A DNA stretch of 64,000 bases from NCBI GenBank assembly GCA_020444065.1, contig JAHLLQ010000008.1, forward strand, positions 1 through 64,000. The letters run 5' to 3'. Position 1 is the stretch's first letter; every line of letters begins with the position of its first letter. Below are positions 31,876-40,340 of the stretch, piece after piece. Under the pieces are notes generated by a model that saw only the letters and a program-made list of their open reading frames with translations, was not told where the DNA came from and searched no databases. The position numbers and the translations under genes were made by a program. Origin of the DNA: a bacterium (lineage in GTDB: Bacteria; Sumerlaeota; Sumerlaeia; SLMS01; JAHLLQ01).

Positions 31876-32544
31876 ATGAAGGCAAGACGAGGCTTTACGT
31901 TGATTGAGTTGCTGATCGTGGTGGCGATCATCGCCATCCTGGCGGCCATTGCGGTTCCGAACTTCCTCGAGGCGCAAACGCGCAGCAAGGTCAGCCGGAC
32001 GAAGGCAGACTTCCGCAGTGTGGCCACAGCGATCGAATCTTACTCCGTCGATCACAATCACTATCCTGTTCCCAACGTCGACGTGACCTGGCGCGTTGGA
32101 CTTGTTCCGCTGACGACGCCGATTGCGTATCTGTCGTCGATTCCGTGGCGCGACGTCTTCCGTCCGGCCGAGGGAGTGTTGGAGTGGGAAGACGGGACGG
32201 CCGTCGGCGGTCTGGAAGCAGGAAGTCGGCTCTACTACAATTACGAACGCATCGACCCCGCGTCCGGCATCACCTGGGCGGATCGCGTGGCGACATCGGG
32301 CTACGAGCATTTCCGTCGCGGCTATCTGATGGAAAGTGTCGGTCCGAACCAGCGACTGGCCATCGGGAGTTGGTTTGCCTGGAATGCGGTCGAGTGCCAG
32401 GACCCTGGCCCTCATGAAGGCGTGAATACAATCTACGATCCGACGAACGGGACGATCAGCGGTGGCGACATCATGCGCTACGGGGGAGAGACTCCGCCAG
32501 TTGATTGCGGCGCCGCAGCGATCGCTCTGATTAACGGGGGCTGA
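31876..32544 (+). CDS. Type II secretion-like pseudopilin (GspG type)
   Basis: A 222-residue protein. R-R-G-F-T-L-I-E-L-L near residue 4 is the prepilin peptidase site with the conserved Glu+5, followed by a hydrophobic helix to about residue 28 and N-F-L-E-A-Q-T-R-S-K-V-S-R, typical of the pseudopilins common in some candidate phyla. The rest is the globular head. AAGGAGA lies about 5 nt before ATG. It sits in a sugar operon, between a secreted glycosidase and a solute-binding protein (20 nt downstream). The family builds short secretion or uptake pili. A part in moving hydrolases or capturing polymer is inferred from context. Confidence 0.88.
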   Translation: MKARRGFTLIELLIVVAIIAILAAIAVPNFLEAQTRSKVSRTKADFRSVATAIESYSVDHNHYPVPNVDVTWRVGLVPLTTPIAYLSSIPWRDVFRPAEGVLEWEDGTAVGGLEAGSRLYYNYERIDPASGITWADRVATSGYEHFRRGYLMESVGPNQRLAIGSWFAWNAVECQDPGPHEGVNTIYDPTNGTISGGDIMRYGGETPPVDCGAAAIALINGG

Positions 32545-32564
32545 CCGGCCACGCGGAGAGCAGG

Positions 32565-34031
32565 ATGGCTCTGAAGCACATATTCGCGCTTAGCTTTGTC
32601 GCTCTGATCGGACTTAGCCTCGTGACCTACGCATCGTTGCCGCACGCCACGAGCAAGATCCCCGTGCTCTACTGGGTGACCGATGCGAATCCTGCGCGCG
32701 CGCAGCAGATGTCGACCTTCGAGCAATGGATGAAGCGCGAAGGCAACGGCGACATCGACATGCGGCTGGACAGCACAAACAACGACAATTCCAAGAAGAT
32801 CATCCAGGGCGTCTCCGGAATGGCGGGCGATATTCTCGACATGTACGGCGGCGATTCGCTGCGGTACATCCAGTCGATGGGCATTCTGGAAGACGTGACC
32901 GAACAGGCCGAGGAATTGGGTTTCGGGCCGCAATCAACGTGGGAATCGATTCGCCCGGAGATCACGATCGACGGGCGCCAGTATGCTTACCCGTGCAATG
33001 TATCGCCCGATCTGTACTGGGTGAACGAGAAGACCTTCGCGGACGCCGGGCTCGAGACTCCACCGATCCGAATGCGCATCGAAGAGTTCGAACGTCTTGG
33101 AAAACAATTTGTCGAAGCTGCAAATCCCCCTGGCGAGCACCAGCAGTTCTTCTTTGCCGATCGCGTGGATCGGAACATCCTGCGGCGCAGTCTCGGGCTC
33201 AGCCTGTACAACGAAACGCTGACGCAGTGCCGTCTGGATGATCCTCGTGCGGTTCGAGTACTCGAACTCGTTCACAAGTGGACCTACGACGACCGCATCA
33301 TCCCGAGTGCTGCCGACGTGGCTTCGTTTTCGACGGCAAACACGTATGGAGGCTCGTCGTTTCAGCTCTTCAACAATGGCAACTTCGCGCTGCTCTTCTC
33401 CGGGCGCTGGGCTCTCACACAGTTTCGCGAATTCGGTGCGCTACAACTTGATGTGGCCGAGCCGCCGTACTTTGAGTTCCCAAACACAAACGTGAATTCT
33501 CGCAGTTCGACGGTCTACGCCGGGACACAGAATCCGGAGGTCGCTGTTCACTTCTTGGCTTTTCTCGCCAGTGAAGACTACAATATGCTGATCGTAGACG
33601 TCGCGGATGCGTTGCCTCCGAATCCGAAGTACACTGAAACAGAACGATTTCTCCACCCGGCGGACTATCCAAATGAGTGGGGGACGCACGAGCAATTTGC
33701 CCGTGCGGCGAAGGAGCTTTCCGTCGCAGCGGTTTACAGTCCGTACGTTTCCGCTTCGTTCGTGAACCGGATGGAGCGGGAATACTACGAGGGTTACATG
33801 GCAGGGTTGTACGACGCGAGCGAGGCATGTCGCCGCGCCGCCGAACGCGTAAATCGCGAGATCGAACGCAATTTGGAAGAGTCGCCCGAGTTGCAGGCGC
33901 GCTACGATCAGGCAATGAGGCGCCAGGACAATATCGATGCCCGCCTTGCCGAAGGGAAACCAGTGCCGGCCGAGTGGATCGATAATCACTTCTCCCGGCG
34001 GTACCTCGCGGCGAAGGGGTTGCTCGAATGA
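32565..34031 (+). CDS. ABC sugar transporter, extracellular solute-binding protein
   Basis: A 488-residue family 1 solute-binding protein, first component of an ABC importer. The N-terminus has a hydrophobic export segment (residues 5-22) without a lipobox Cys, so it may be a periplasmic or anchored protein. The body has the usual two-lobe pattern: Y-W-V-T-D strand, G-G-D-S-L-R, Y-W-V-N-E-K-T-F-A-D-A-G-L hinge region, and G-N-F-A-L-L-F-S-G-R-W near 270. The C-terminal 90 residues are extra, helical and charged (R-R-A-A-E-R-V-N-R-E). GGAG precedes ATG. It overlaps the next permease gene as ATGA (34028). Substrate probably an oligosaccharide of the same glycan that the neighbouring enzymes cut. 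Confidence 0.88.
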   Translation: MALKHIFALSFVALIGLSLVTYASLPHATSKIPVLYWVTDANPARAQQMSTFEQWMKREGNGDIDMRLDSTNNDNSKKIIQGVSGMAGDILDMYGGDSLRYIQSMGILEDVTEQAEELGFGPQSTWESIRPEITIDGRQYAYPCNVSPDLYWVNEKTFADAGLETPPIRMRIEEFERLGKQFVEAANPPGEHQQFFFADRVDRNILRRSLGLSLYNETLTQCRLDDPRAVRVLELVHKWTYDDRIIPSAADVASFSTANTYGGSSFQLFNNGNFALLFSGRWALTQFREFGALQLDVAEPPYFEFPNTNVNSRSSTVYAGTQNPEVAVHFLAFLASEDYNMLIVDVADALPPNPKYTETERFLHPADYPNEWGTHEQFARAAKELSVAAVYSPYVSASFVNRMEREYYEGYMAGLYDASEACRRAAERVNREIERNLEESPELQARYDQAMRRQDNIDARLAEGKPVPAEWIDNHFSRRYLAAKGLLE

Positions 34032-35503
34032 ACCTCCGGCAACGTCGCGATCTTGCGTCCGGGCTGTTGTTCCTCGCGCCGAATCTGGCGGGCGTGTTGG
34101 TCTTTACACTGGTACCATTTGTCCTCAGCATTGTCTTTGCCTTCACGAACTGGGATCTTCGTCTGCACAACCAGTTTCAGAACCAGCCGCTTGAATTCGT
34201 CGGACTGGAGAATTTCACACGCCTGCTGAGCGAACACGAATTCTGGAAGTATCTCGGCAATACCTTATTCTTCATGATTGGTGTGCCATTCTCGATCGCC
34301 GGCAGCCTTGTGCTGGCCTTGTTGCTGACCGGCGATATGCGTGGGAATTCTCGGGCGGCAAGTCGTCGCGTGATCGCAGCGTTGCTGGGGGTCGGTATTC
34401 TGCTCGCTGCGATCGCACTTCTCGGCGGAGCAGGGCGCTTGACGACTTTCCTCCTCCTGATCGGCGCCGGCCTTGTTGTCGGCGGAATCCTCTGGGGCAG
34501 CACGTTCTATCGCACGCTGTTCTACATTCCGCACTTCACGGCCGGCGTCGCGACCTTTGTGCTGTGGAAGAAGCTCTACAATCCCCACACTGGGCCTGTG
34601 AATACGACACTCGAGCCTGTCCTCGACGGCTTGGCGTCGGCCGTCAATGCGCTGCCCGCATCCATCACCGAGGGAATCGGCTGGGCCCTGTTTCTTTGCA
34701 TCGGCATCGTGGGGGGCTTTTTCATCTCGGCGACGATGAAGCAGCGATCAGAGGGAGATACCGGGGCACTGTCTCTGGCCGCAGGGATCGGAGTTGTCTC
34801 ACTGGCGCCGATCTTCACGTTCTTCATGACTCCGCTCCGCATCGGCGCTGTCACTCTTCTTCTCGTCATGGTAGCGATTCCAATCGTCACAGCAATGCGG
34901 CAGCGCGGGACGAGCAATTTCCCGGCTCCGCGAGCCGAAGGAATGGGGACGGCTCTGCTTGTCGGCGGGATGGTTCTGGCGCTGCAGTTCGTCCTGCTCG
35001 GAATCGCACTCGTGCTCTTGCGGCTGCCCCAGATGGCTGTCGATGGACTTCGGCCGCCGGGATGGCTTGTGGACTACCACTGGTCAAAGCCCTCGCTCAT
35101 GATCATGGCGTTTTGGGGGGCGGTCGGATCGAACAACATGCTGCTCTATCTCGCAGGTCTCAGCAACGTCCCGAAGGAGCTGTACGAATCCGCAGAGATC
35201 GACGGCGCGTCCGGCGTGAAGAAATTCTGGCACGTAACCTGGCCACAACTGGCGCCGGTTACCATGTTCATCGTCATTATGAGCGTGATCTATGGGTTGC
35301 AGGGCGGCTTCGAGATGGCGCGCACGATGACGGCCGGCGGGCCCGCGGGGGCGACGACGACGCTCAGTTACTACGTCTACAATGAAGGTTTTGAAACCGG
35401 GCGCCTCGCGTACGCGGCGGCGATTTCGTGGGTCATCTTCGCTCTGGTGTTTGTTCTAACCTTGATCACGTGGAAGTTCGAGAATCGCTATGTCACTGAC
35501 TGA
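34028..35503 (+). CDS. ABC sugar permease, MalF-like, with extra membrane segments
   Basis: A 491-residue inner-membrane subunit. The standard MalF-type pieces are there: N-terminal segment, F-Y-R-T-L-F-Y-I-P near residue 160, and the EAA motif E-L-Y-E-S-A-E-I-D-G-A-S near 387, which contacts the ATPase. Usual length is near 290-320. Here about 50 residues with two hydrophobic segments are added before F-Y-R-T, and about 150 residues with four or five more hydrophobic segments (about 215-345) before the C-terminal half. Both joins overlap: ATGA with the upstream gene, and 14 nt with the downstream permease. No ATPase gene is in the operon. Confidence 0.87.
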   Translation: MNLRQRRDLASGLLFLAPNLAGVLVFTLVPFVLSIVFAFTNWDLRLHNQFQNQPLEFVGLENFTRLLSEHEFWKYLGNTLFFMIGVPFSIAGSLVLALLLTGDMRGNSRAASRRVIAALLGVGILLAAIALLGGAGRLTTFLLLIGAGLVVGGILWGSTFYRTLFYIPHFTAGVATFVLWKKLYNPHTGPVNTTLEPVLDGLASAVNALPASITEGIGWALFLCIGIVGGFFISATMKQRSEGDTGALSLAAGIGVVSLAPIFTFFMTPLRIGAVTLLLVMVAIPIVTAMRQRGTSNFPAPRAEGMGTALLVGGMVLALQFVLLGIALVLLRLPQMAVDGLRPPGWLVDYHWSKPSLMIMAFWGAVGSNNMLLYLAGLSNVPKELYESAEIDGASGVKKFWHVTWPQLAPVTMFIVIMSVIYGLQGGFEMARTMTAGGPAGATTTLSYYVYNEGFETGRLAYAAAISWVIFALVFVLTLITWKFENRYVTD

Positions 35504-36377
35504 GAACAGCGCAGCCAATGTTGCGTCGCTCTCGGCGGGCGATCGCGGCGTCTCGATGATCAGAATCTCAGCCATTCGCACAATTGTGCGGCACTTGGTT
35601 CTGGTGACGATTGCGTTCACGATGGTGCTGCCGTTCTTGTGGATGGTGCTTACCAGCCTGAAGCCACTCGATGAAGTCGGCCTGCGTCATTGGATCCCGA
35701 AGAGCATGCAATGGGGAAACTATCGCGAGGTTTTCGACGTCATTCCGTTTGCGCGATTCTACTGGAACAACCTGTTCGTCGCGACGTGGGTGACGCTGCT
35801 GCATCTTGTTACCAGTTCCTTCGCCGCGTACAGTTTTTCGCGCATCGATTGGCCGGGCCGCGACAGGATCTTCGTTCTCTATCTGTCGACCATGATGTTG
35901 CCGGGCCTCGTCTTGATGATTCCGAACTACCAGATTATGGTCACGCTCGGCCTCGTTGATACATTGCCCGGCCTGATTATTCCCGTAGCCTTTAGCCCGT
36001 TCGGCACGTTCCTGCTGCGACAGTTCATGATGACGATTCCGCGCAGCCTCGACGAAGCCGCAGCGATCGATGGCGCAGGGCGCTGGCGCACGTTCTGGGA
36101 TGTGATTCTGCCGCTGGCGCGCCCTGGACTGATTACGCTGGCGATCTTCACGTTTGTCTCTGTGTACCAGAGTTTCTTCTGGCCGTTGGTGATGCTGAAG
36201 AGCATCGAGCGCTACACGTTGCCAGTCGGTTTGCTTTTCTTTGATTCGACGGCGGGACAGGCCACGCACCTCCTGATGGCCGCGGTCACGATGTCGGTTC
36301 TGCCGATGATCGTCCTGTTTGTCTTTCTGCAGAAGTTCCTTGTGAGTGGCATTCAGCTTGGGAGTGTAAAAGGATGA
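35490..36377 (+). CDS. ABC sugar permease, MalG-like
   Basis: A 295-residue second permease of the same importer. Six hydrophobic segments are visible, with the EAA motif S-L-D-E-A-A-A-I-D-G-A-G near residue 195. The length is normal for the family. The start ATG 35490 overlaps the upstream permease by 14 nt. An internal ATG at 35559 is an alternative. Its stop overlaps the next gene as ATGA (36374). With the preceding two genes it forms a complete substrate-binding and membrane part; the ATPase must be encoded elsewhere. Confidence 0.9.
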   Translation: MSLTENSAANVASLSAGDRGVSMIRISAIRTIVRHLVLVTIAFTMVLPFLWMVLTSLKPLDEVGLRHWIPKSMQWGNYREVFDVIPFARFYWNNLFVATWVTLLHLVTSSFAAYSFSRIDWPGRDRIFVLYLSTMMLPGLVLMIPNYQIMVTLGLVDTLPGLIIPVAFSPFGTFLLRQFMMTIPRSLDEAAAIDGAGRWRTFWDVILPLARPGLITLAIFTFVSVYQSFFWPLVMLKSIERYTLPVGLLFFDSTAGQATHLLMAAVTMSVLPMIVLFVFLQKFLVSGIQLGSVKG

Positions 36378-37576
36378 CATCGCCCGTGGAGATGCAATTC
36401 AGTGCACCGCTGTTGATGGGAGAGGCGCTACCGCTTCCGTTGCTGTTCGGTCATTTCCTGCCGTGGTACACGTTGGAGCCGGAAGACTTCGACCTCGCCG
36501 ATGCGCTCGATGTTCCCGTGCCGATCATGCCGCCGATCGGGCGCCTTCGCCATTGGCAAGACGCCCGATCCGGCTATCGCCGCACGCACCTGCACCAACC
36601 GATGATCGGGCGATACGATTCTCGCTCGCGCGACACCATCTTCTGGCAGATTCGGATGGCGCTGGAGCATGGGTTCACAGGCTTCATCATCAACTGGTAC
36701 GGGCAGAATTCGGTGGAGAATGTGCTGACCCTACACTTCCTTGCCGGTGTCGAGGAGTGGAACGCATCGCACCCCGACGAGCCATTCCTGTACTTCCTGT
36801 GTATCGATTCGCAGGCCCAGGTGGCGACGGAAGACAAGACGCCGGTGACATTGCAGGAAGACATGGAATACATCCGCCGATTCCTGATTCGATCGGCCTA
36901 CCTGCATCGGAACGGCAGGCCGATCATTGCCGCATTCCCGTACGAGAATAACGCGCGGCATTGGGTTGAAACGGCCGAGCGAGTGTTTGGGGCGGATGGC
37001 GTCGATCTGATCTGGATGAATCAATGCACATGCTCAGGGGAGAGCGCCGTGTATCCTTGGATTCATCCCGATCGATCGGCCGTCTCGGACTCGCTCTACG
37101 CGTGGACCGACCCGGACTCTGCCGGTATCGAGTTTCTTCATGAGATGCTGCATGATGCCAACACTGCTGCATGCGAAGAACGCGGACCAGAGTACGTGAT
37201 GGGGGGTATCTGGCCGGGCTTTGACGATCAGCTTGTTCGATGGGCGTGGGATCCGCGTGGCGACGATGCGCCCGTGCGCCCGCGTGTGATGTGTCGCGAG
37301 ACGACCGAGGGCAACACGCTCGAACGTACGTGCGAGGCGATGCTGCAATACCTGCGGGCGCACCTATCCGGCGAACCCGACGCGGCACTTCCGCTGCCGC
37401 TGATTCAAGCTGTGACCTGGAATGACTACGCCGAAGCGAGTACCATCGAGCCGACGCTCGATTACGGCATGCAGCCGCTTCAGACCTGCGCCGATTTCAT
37501 TCAGAAGGCGCGTGAAATCGTCGCCTCGTCGGAACGACAGATCACAAGGAATCTCTCCGGCGCAGGTCCGACGTAA
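36374..37576 (+). CDS. GH99/GH71-like glycoside hydrolase
   Basis: A 400-residue protein without a signal peptide, so probably cytoplasmic. The sequence fits the GH99/GH71 type barrel: H-F-L-P-W-Y near residue 27, Y-D-S-R-S-R-D near 80, G-F-T-G-F-I-I-N-W-Y-G near 98 and W-N-D-Y-A-E-A-S near 345, which matches the W-N-E-W-x-E-G-T signature. GH99 enzymes cut alpha-mannans and GH71 enzymes cut alpha-1,3-glucans; the beta-mannosidase in the locus favours mannose-type substrates. The ATG overlaps the permease stop as ATGA. The last 76 nt overlap the convergent sortase gene. Confidence 0.7.
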   Translation: MTSPVEMQFSAPLLMGEALPLPLLFGHFLPWYTLEPEDFDLADALDVPVPIMPPIGRLRHWQDARSGYRRTHLHQPMIGRYDSRSRDTIFWQIRMALEHGFTGFIINWYGQNSVENVLTLHFLAGVEEWNASHPDEPFLYFLCIDSQAQVATEDKTPVTLQEDMEYIRRFLIRSAYLHRNGRPIIAAFPYENNARHWVETAERVFGADGVDLIWMNQCTCSGESAVYPWIHPDRSAVSDSLYAWTDPDSAGIEFLHEMLHDANTAACEERGPEYVMGGIWPGFDDQLVRWAWDPRGDDAPVRPRVMCRETTEGNTLERTCEAMLQYLRAHLSGEPDAALPLPLIQAVTWNDYAEASTIEPTLDYGMQPLQTCADFIQKAREIVASSERQITRNLSGAGPT

Positions 37577-38076
37577 CGGAACGGATAGCACGTCGACAAA
37601 AGAAGCACATCTGGCTTGCTCATCTCGGCAACGCGTTGCTGCAGAGACTGTGGCGTATGAATCTCGATGTCCGTGACTTTAAAGCGCTGCACTTGCTCAA
37701 CTGTCTCAAGCTGCACTTCCATCCCCACGCGCACGCTCTGCAGCTTGCGGAAATGCGTATCGCGGTGGGCCAGGATCATCGGCGAGCCGCTGCCCTCAAC
37801 AAAAGCAGGACTCTGCACGAGATGCTGCAGCGTGGCAGTCTGAAGGACGTTCTGCTCGAGACCGATATCCATAATCTCAAGGCGTGCCACGGGATCGTTC
37901 GCTCCCGTCCGATCTGGTTGCGCGAGCACGCGATGCCACGTGCGCTCGCCTTGCCATTGCAAGCACGCGCGGCGGCACCATCGGCCCACAGGCGGACCGG
38001 CGAGACCGATGCCAACTGCAAGAAGCATCGCCCCCGCGAACAGCCTGAGTCTGATTGGAGGATTACGCCACGGCAC
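37501..38076 (-). CDS. Class D sortase
   Basis: A 191-residue membrane-anchored transpeptidase. GTG 38076 is chosen because GGAGGG lies 6 nt before it; an upstream TTG at 38115 has no such site. Residues 10-26 form the N-terminal anchor. Catalytic residues are clear: H104 in I-L-A-H-R-D, C163 in L-L-L-S-T-C-Y and R175 in A-P-E-R-F-L-V. The gene overlaps the end of the VIT/vWA gene (38063-38076), so the two are coupled. This pair matches the proteobacterial sortase and its single dedicated target. The sortase probably cuts the C-terminal signal of that protein. Confidence 0.88.
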   Translation of the reverse strand: MPWRNPPIRLRLFAGAMLLAVGIGLAGPPVGRWCRRACLQWQGERTWHRVLAQPDRTGANDPVARLEIMDIGLEQNVLQTATLQHLVQSPAFVEGSGSPMILAHRDTHFRKLQSVRVGMEVQLETVEQVQRFKVTDIEIHTPQSLQQRVAEMSKPDVLLLSTCYPFRYVGPAPERFLVICRSDEATISRAF

Positions 38077-40084
38077 GACGTTCCCTCCGCATGAAGAGCA
38101 CGGAAAGTCCTCCAAGCAGCAGCAACAATCCTGCTCCGAGCAGCGCCCAGTCGTTCGTCGCCGTCGCCGCCAGGCCCTGAGGCATCTCGACAGGAACGAC
38201 GATCTCCATTGCTGTCGTGGGATCGACCTTCACGCGCTTCTCGACTGCGACGAAGGCGGTTTCCTCGGTCAGTACACGATGGGTCGTGGAGAGCTTGATG
38301 ATTTGATTGCGCACCTCCGTCGGAAGATTGCGGGTCTGTGCCGCCTTCAGGTCTGACATCCGAAGATCCCAGATGCGCGAACGCGCCCACAGCTTGCGGA
38401 TGAAGGAGAAGTCTTCGCCCGCGGATTGCTCTGTGGCCGTGATTTCTCGGCGGTAGGCTCCGTTGGCAGTCTGGCCGACCAACGTCACAACCGCATCCCG
38501 GGCGTCGCCATCGAGTCGCCCATGCAGCATGATCGGGGTTTCTGTGAAGATGTCGGGAATGGTCGCCGGCGTCACATCTCGCACGGGCAGATCTCCCCAA
38601 TCGACGTCGATGTCCGTCAGCACGGGCGAGTGAATCCGCATCAGGAAACGGTCCGCAGCCTTCTGCGTGTCGCCATCAAGCGGTACGTAGGCCACGTCGC
38701 CGCGACCGATCCGCGCCATCTGGTCGAGCAGAAAGCGGTTCACGCCGTCGCCGATTCCAAAGCTGAACACCCGCGACGTATCGACGTGCTCGCGAATCGC
38801 GGAAAGGAGTTCGTACTCATACCCGATGTAGCCATCGGTCATGAAGCACACGATACGCAGTCGATTAGGGTCGTGCTTTCCGCCAAGTGCAGCCTGCACG
38901 GCCGGCATCATCTCCGTTCCGCCATGGCTTTGCAGGCTATCGAGGAACTTGCGCGCGGCGCGCATGTTGTCCGCAGTGCTGGGGACCGGTGCCTCGAACG
39001 CGGCCTGTGTTTCCGAGGCAAACGCCAAGAGGTTGAACGTGTCGTCCGGTCCGAGCGTCGCGATGCACTTCCTCATCGCAGCCTTTGCAACATTCAGCGG
39101 CCGACCCAGCATGGAGCCACTCGAATCGATGACGAAAATCACTTCGCGCGGAAGGACAGCCTCTGGCGCAACGCGCGTAGGAGGTTGCACCAGAAGGCTG
39201 AAGTAAGTCCCCGTCTCGTCCGTGTAGGTGAAGAAGCCCTCCTGGATGCTTGGCCCGCCGGTCCGATAGCGCAGAATGAAATCGCGGTTCGGGATTTCAT
39301 CTCGCCGGGCCAGGGAAACTCGAACGCTGTTGCGATCGCTGTACACCACATCGATGGCGTGCAGATCGCTCTCGATGTTCGTCACGGGTGCAGCACTCAG
39401 AATATCGACCGAAAGGGAAATCGTGTGGCCTGCACGCACCGACGGCGGCAACGTCGGGGGAACGATTTCACCGGCATCGATCACACGCGACGTATCGACA
39501 ACGCCGTTTTCGTTCGGCACGTAACGTGGCCCGGCAACCATTGGGAACGTCCATTCGTACGTGCCTTCAACGAGCTTGACGGATTCGAGGAAGCTGATCT
39601 CAATCACGATCTCTTCGCCAGGGGCGATGTTCGCGATGCGTTGTGTGAAGCAGTTCGGGCGCTCCTGATTCAACAGACTCGCTGTGCGGCCTTCACTCTT
39701 TGCGACCTGGTAGATTCGCTGCGATTCCTGGCGTTCGTGGATCTCGCCGACGATGCGACGGTCGCCGACGATCATCGTCATGTCATCGACGGCGCATTCC
39801 GCCGGCAGGGGGAAGATGTACTTGGCTTCGACGGGACGATCGAACGTGTTGGCGAACGTCTGGCGCACGGTTGTGCGAACGACCTGGCCGAGGATCGTCG
39901 CGTGAACTTCGGTCTTCTTCAGCGGACATGACCCCAGATGCACGGTGTTGTTCTCCATATCGAAGACCAACATTTCACCGCCGATTTCTGGAGCCGGAGA
40001 CCCCTCCTGGGCCGGGACGGTAGACAGGGCGAAACAGAAGGAGCAGAACATGAGGAAAAGGGACAGACGGACAGAACGGAACAT
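38063..40084 (-). CDS. VIT and vWA domain sortase-target protein
   Basis: A 673-residue exported protein. ATG 40084 is preferred: GGAGG lies 9 nt before it and a signal peptide starts there (cleavage after V-P-A-Q near 26). VIT domain at about 35-165; vWA domain at about 285-455 with the MIDAS D-S-S-G-S-M and a later T-D-G-Y. The C-terminus is a sorting signal: M-P-Q-G-L-A, hydrophobic stretch of about 17 residues, then M-R-R-E-R-R. M-P-Q-G-L is a variant of the usual LPxT-type motif. The sortase gene follows with overlap. Family members are surface proteins of Gram-negative bacteria. The ligand is unknown. Confidence 0.86.
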   Translation of the reverse strand: MFRSVRLSLFLMFCSFCFALSTVPAQEGSPAPEIGGEMLVFDMENNTVHLGSCPLKKTEVHATILGQVVRTTVRQTFANTFDRPVEAKYIFPLPAECAVDDMTMIVGDRRIVGEIHERQESQRIYQVAKSEGRTASLLNQERPNCFTQRIANIAPGEEIVIEISFLESVKLVEGTYEWTFPMVAGPRYVPNENGVVDTSRVIDAGEIVPPTLPPSVRAGHTISLSVDILSAAPVTNIESDLHAIDVVYSDRNSVRVSLARRDEIPNRDFILRYRTGGPSIQEGFFTYTDETGTYFSLLVQPPTRVAPEAVLPREVIFVIDSSGSMLGRPLNVAKAAMRKCIATLGPDDTFNLLAFASETQAAFEAPVPSTADNMRAARKFLDSLQSHGGTEMMPAVQAALGGKHDPNRLRIVCFMTDGYIGYEYELLSAIREHVDTSRVFSFGIGDGVNRFLLDQMARIGRGDVAYVPLDGDTQKAADRFLMRIHSPVLTDIDVDWGDLPVRDVTPATIPDIFTETPIMLHGRLDGDARDAVVTLVGQTANGAYRREITATEQSAGEDFSFIRKLWARSRIWDLRMSDLKAAQTRNLPTEVRNQIIKLSTTHRVLTEETAFVAVEKRVKVDPTTAMEIVVPVEMPQGLAATATNDWALLGAGLLLLLGGLSVLFMRRERRAVA

Positions 40085-40340
40085 TCGGAGAGGCCTCCAG
40101 CATGGGATTCGCAGGCACGAGAACCCGTAGGCCACCAGGCAAAAGGGAAGCGTCTCTCGCACAGCGTTCGCGCGAGTTATTCACAGCTTTTTGCGGCGTT
40201 TCTGAAGAAGCGAAGATGCCCTACGTTGTTTCTGCCAGCTTGTTCCTCCTTCCGCCTCCAATGCGAACACCGTCAAGACCAAAAGGAAGCGCTAAGCCCC
40301 GAAAACGGAGCCGTTTGTGCCCTCTTTCAGCTTGAGGAGT

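Noticed and set aside
38426-39931. Long plus-strand open frame opposite the VIT/vWA gene
   Set aside because: No family resemblance; the minus-strand gene has clear VIT, vWA and sorting-signal motifs.
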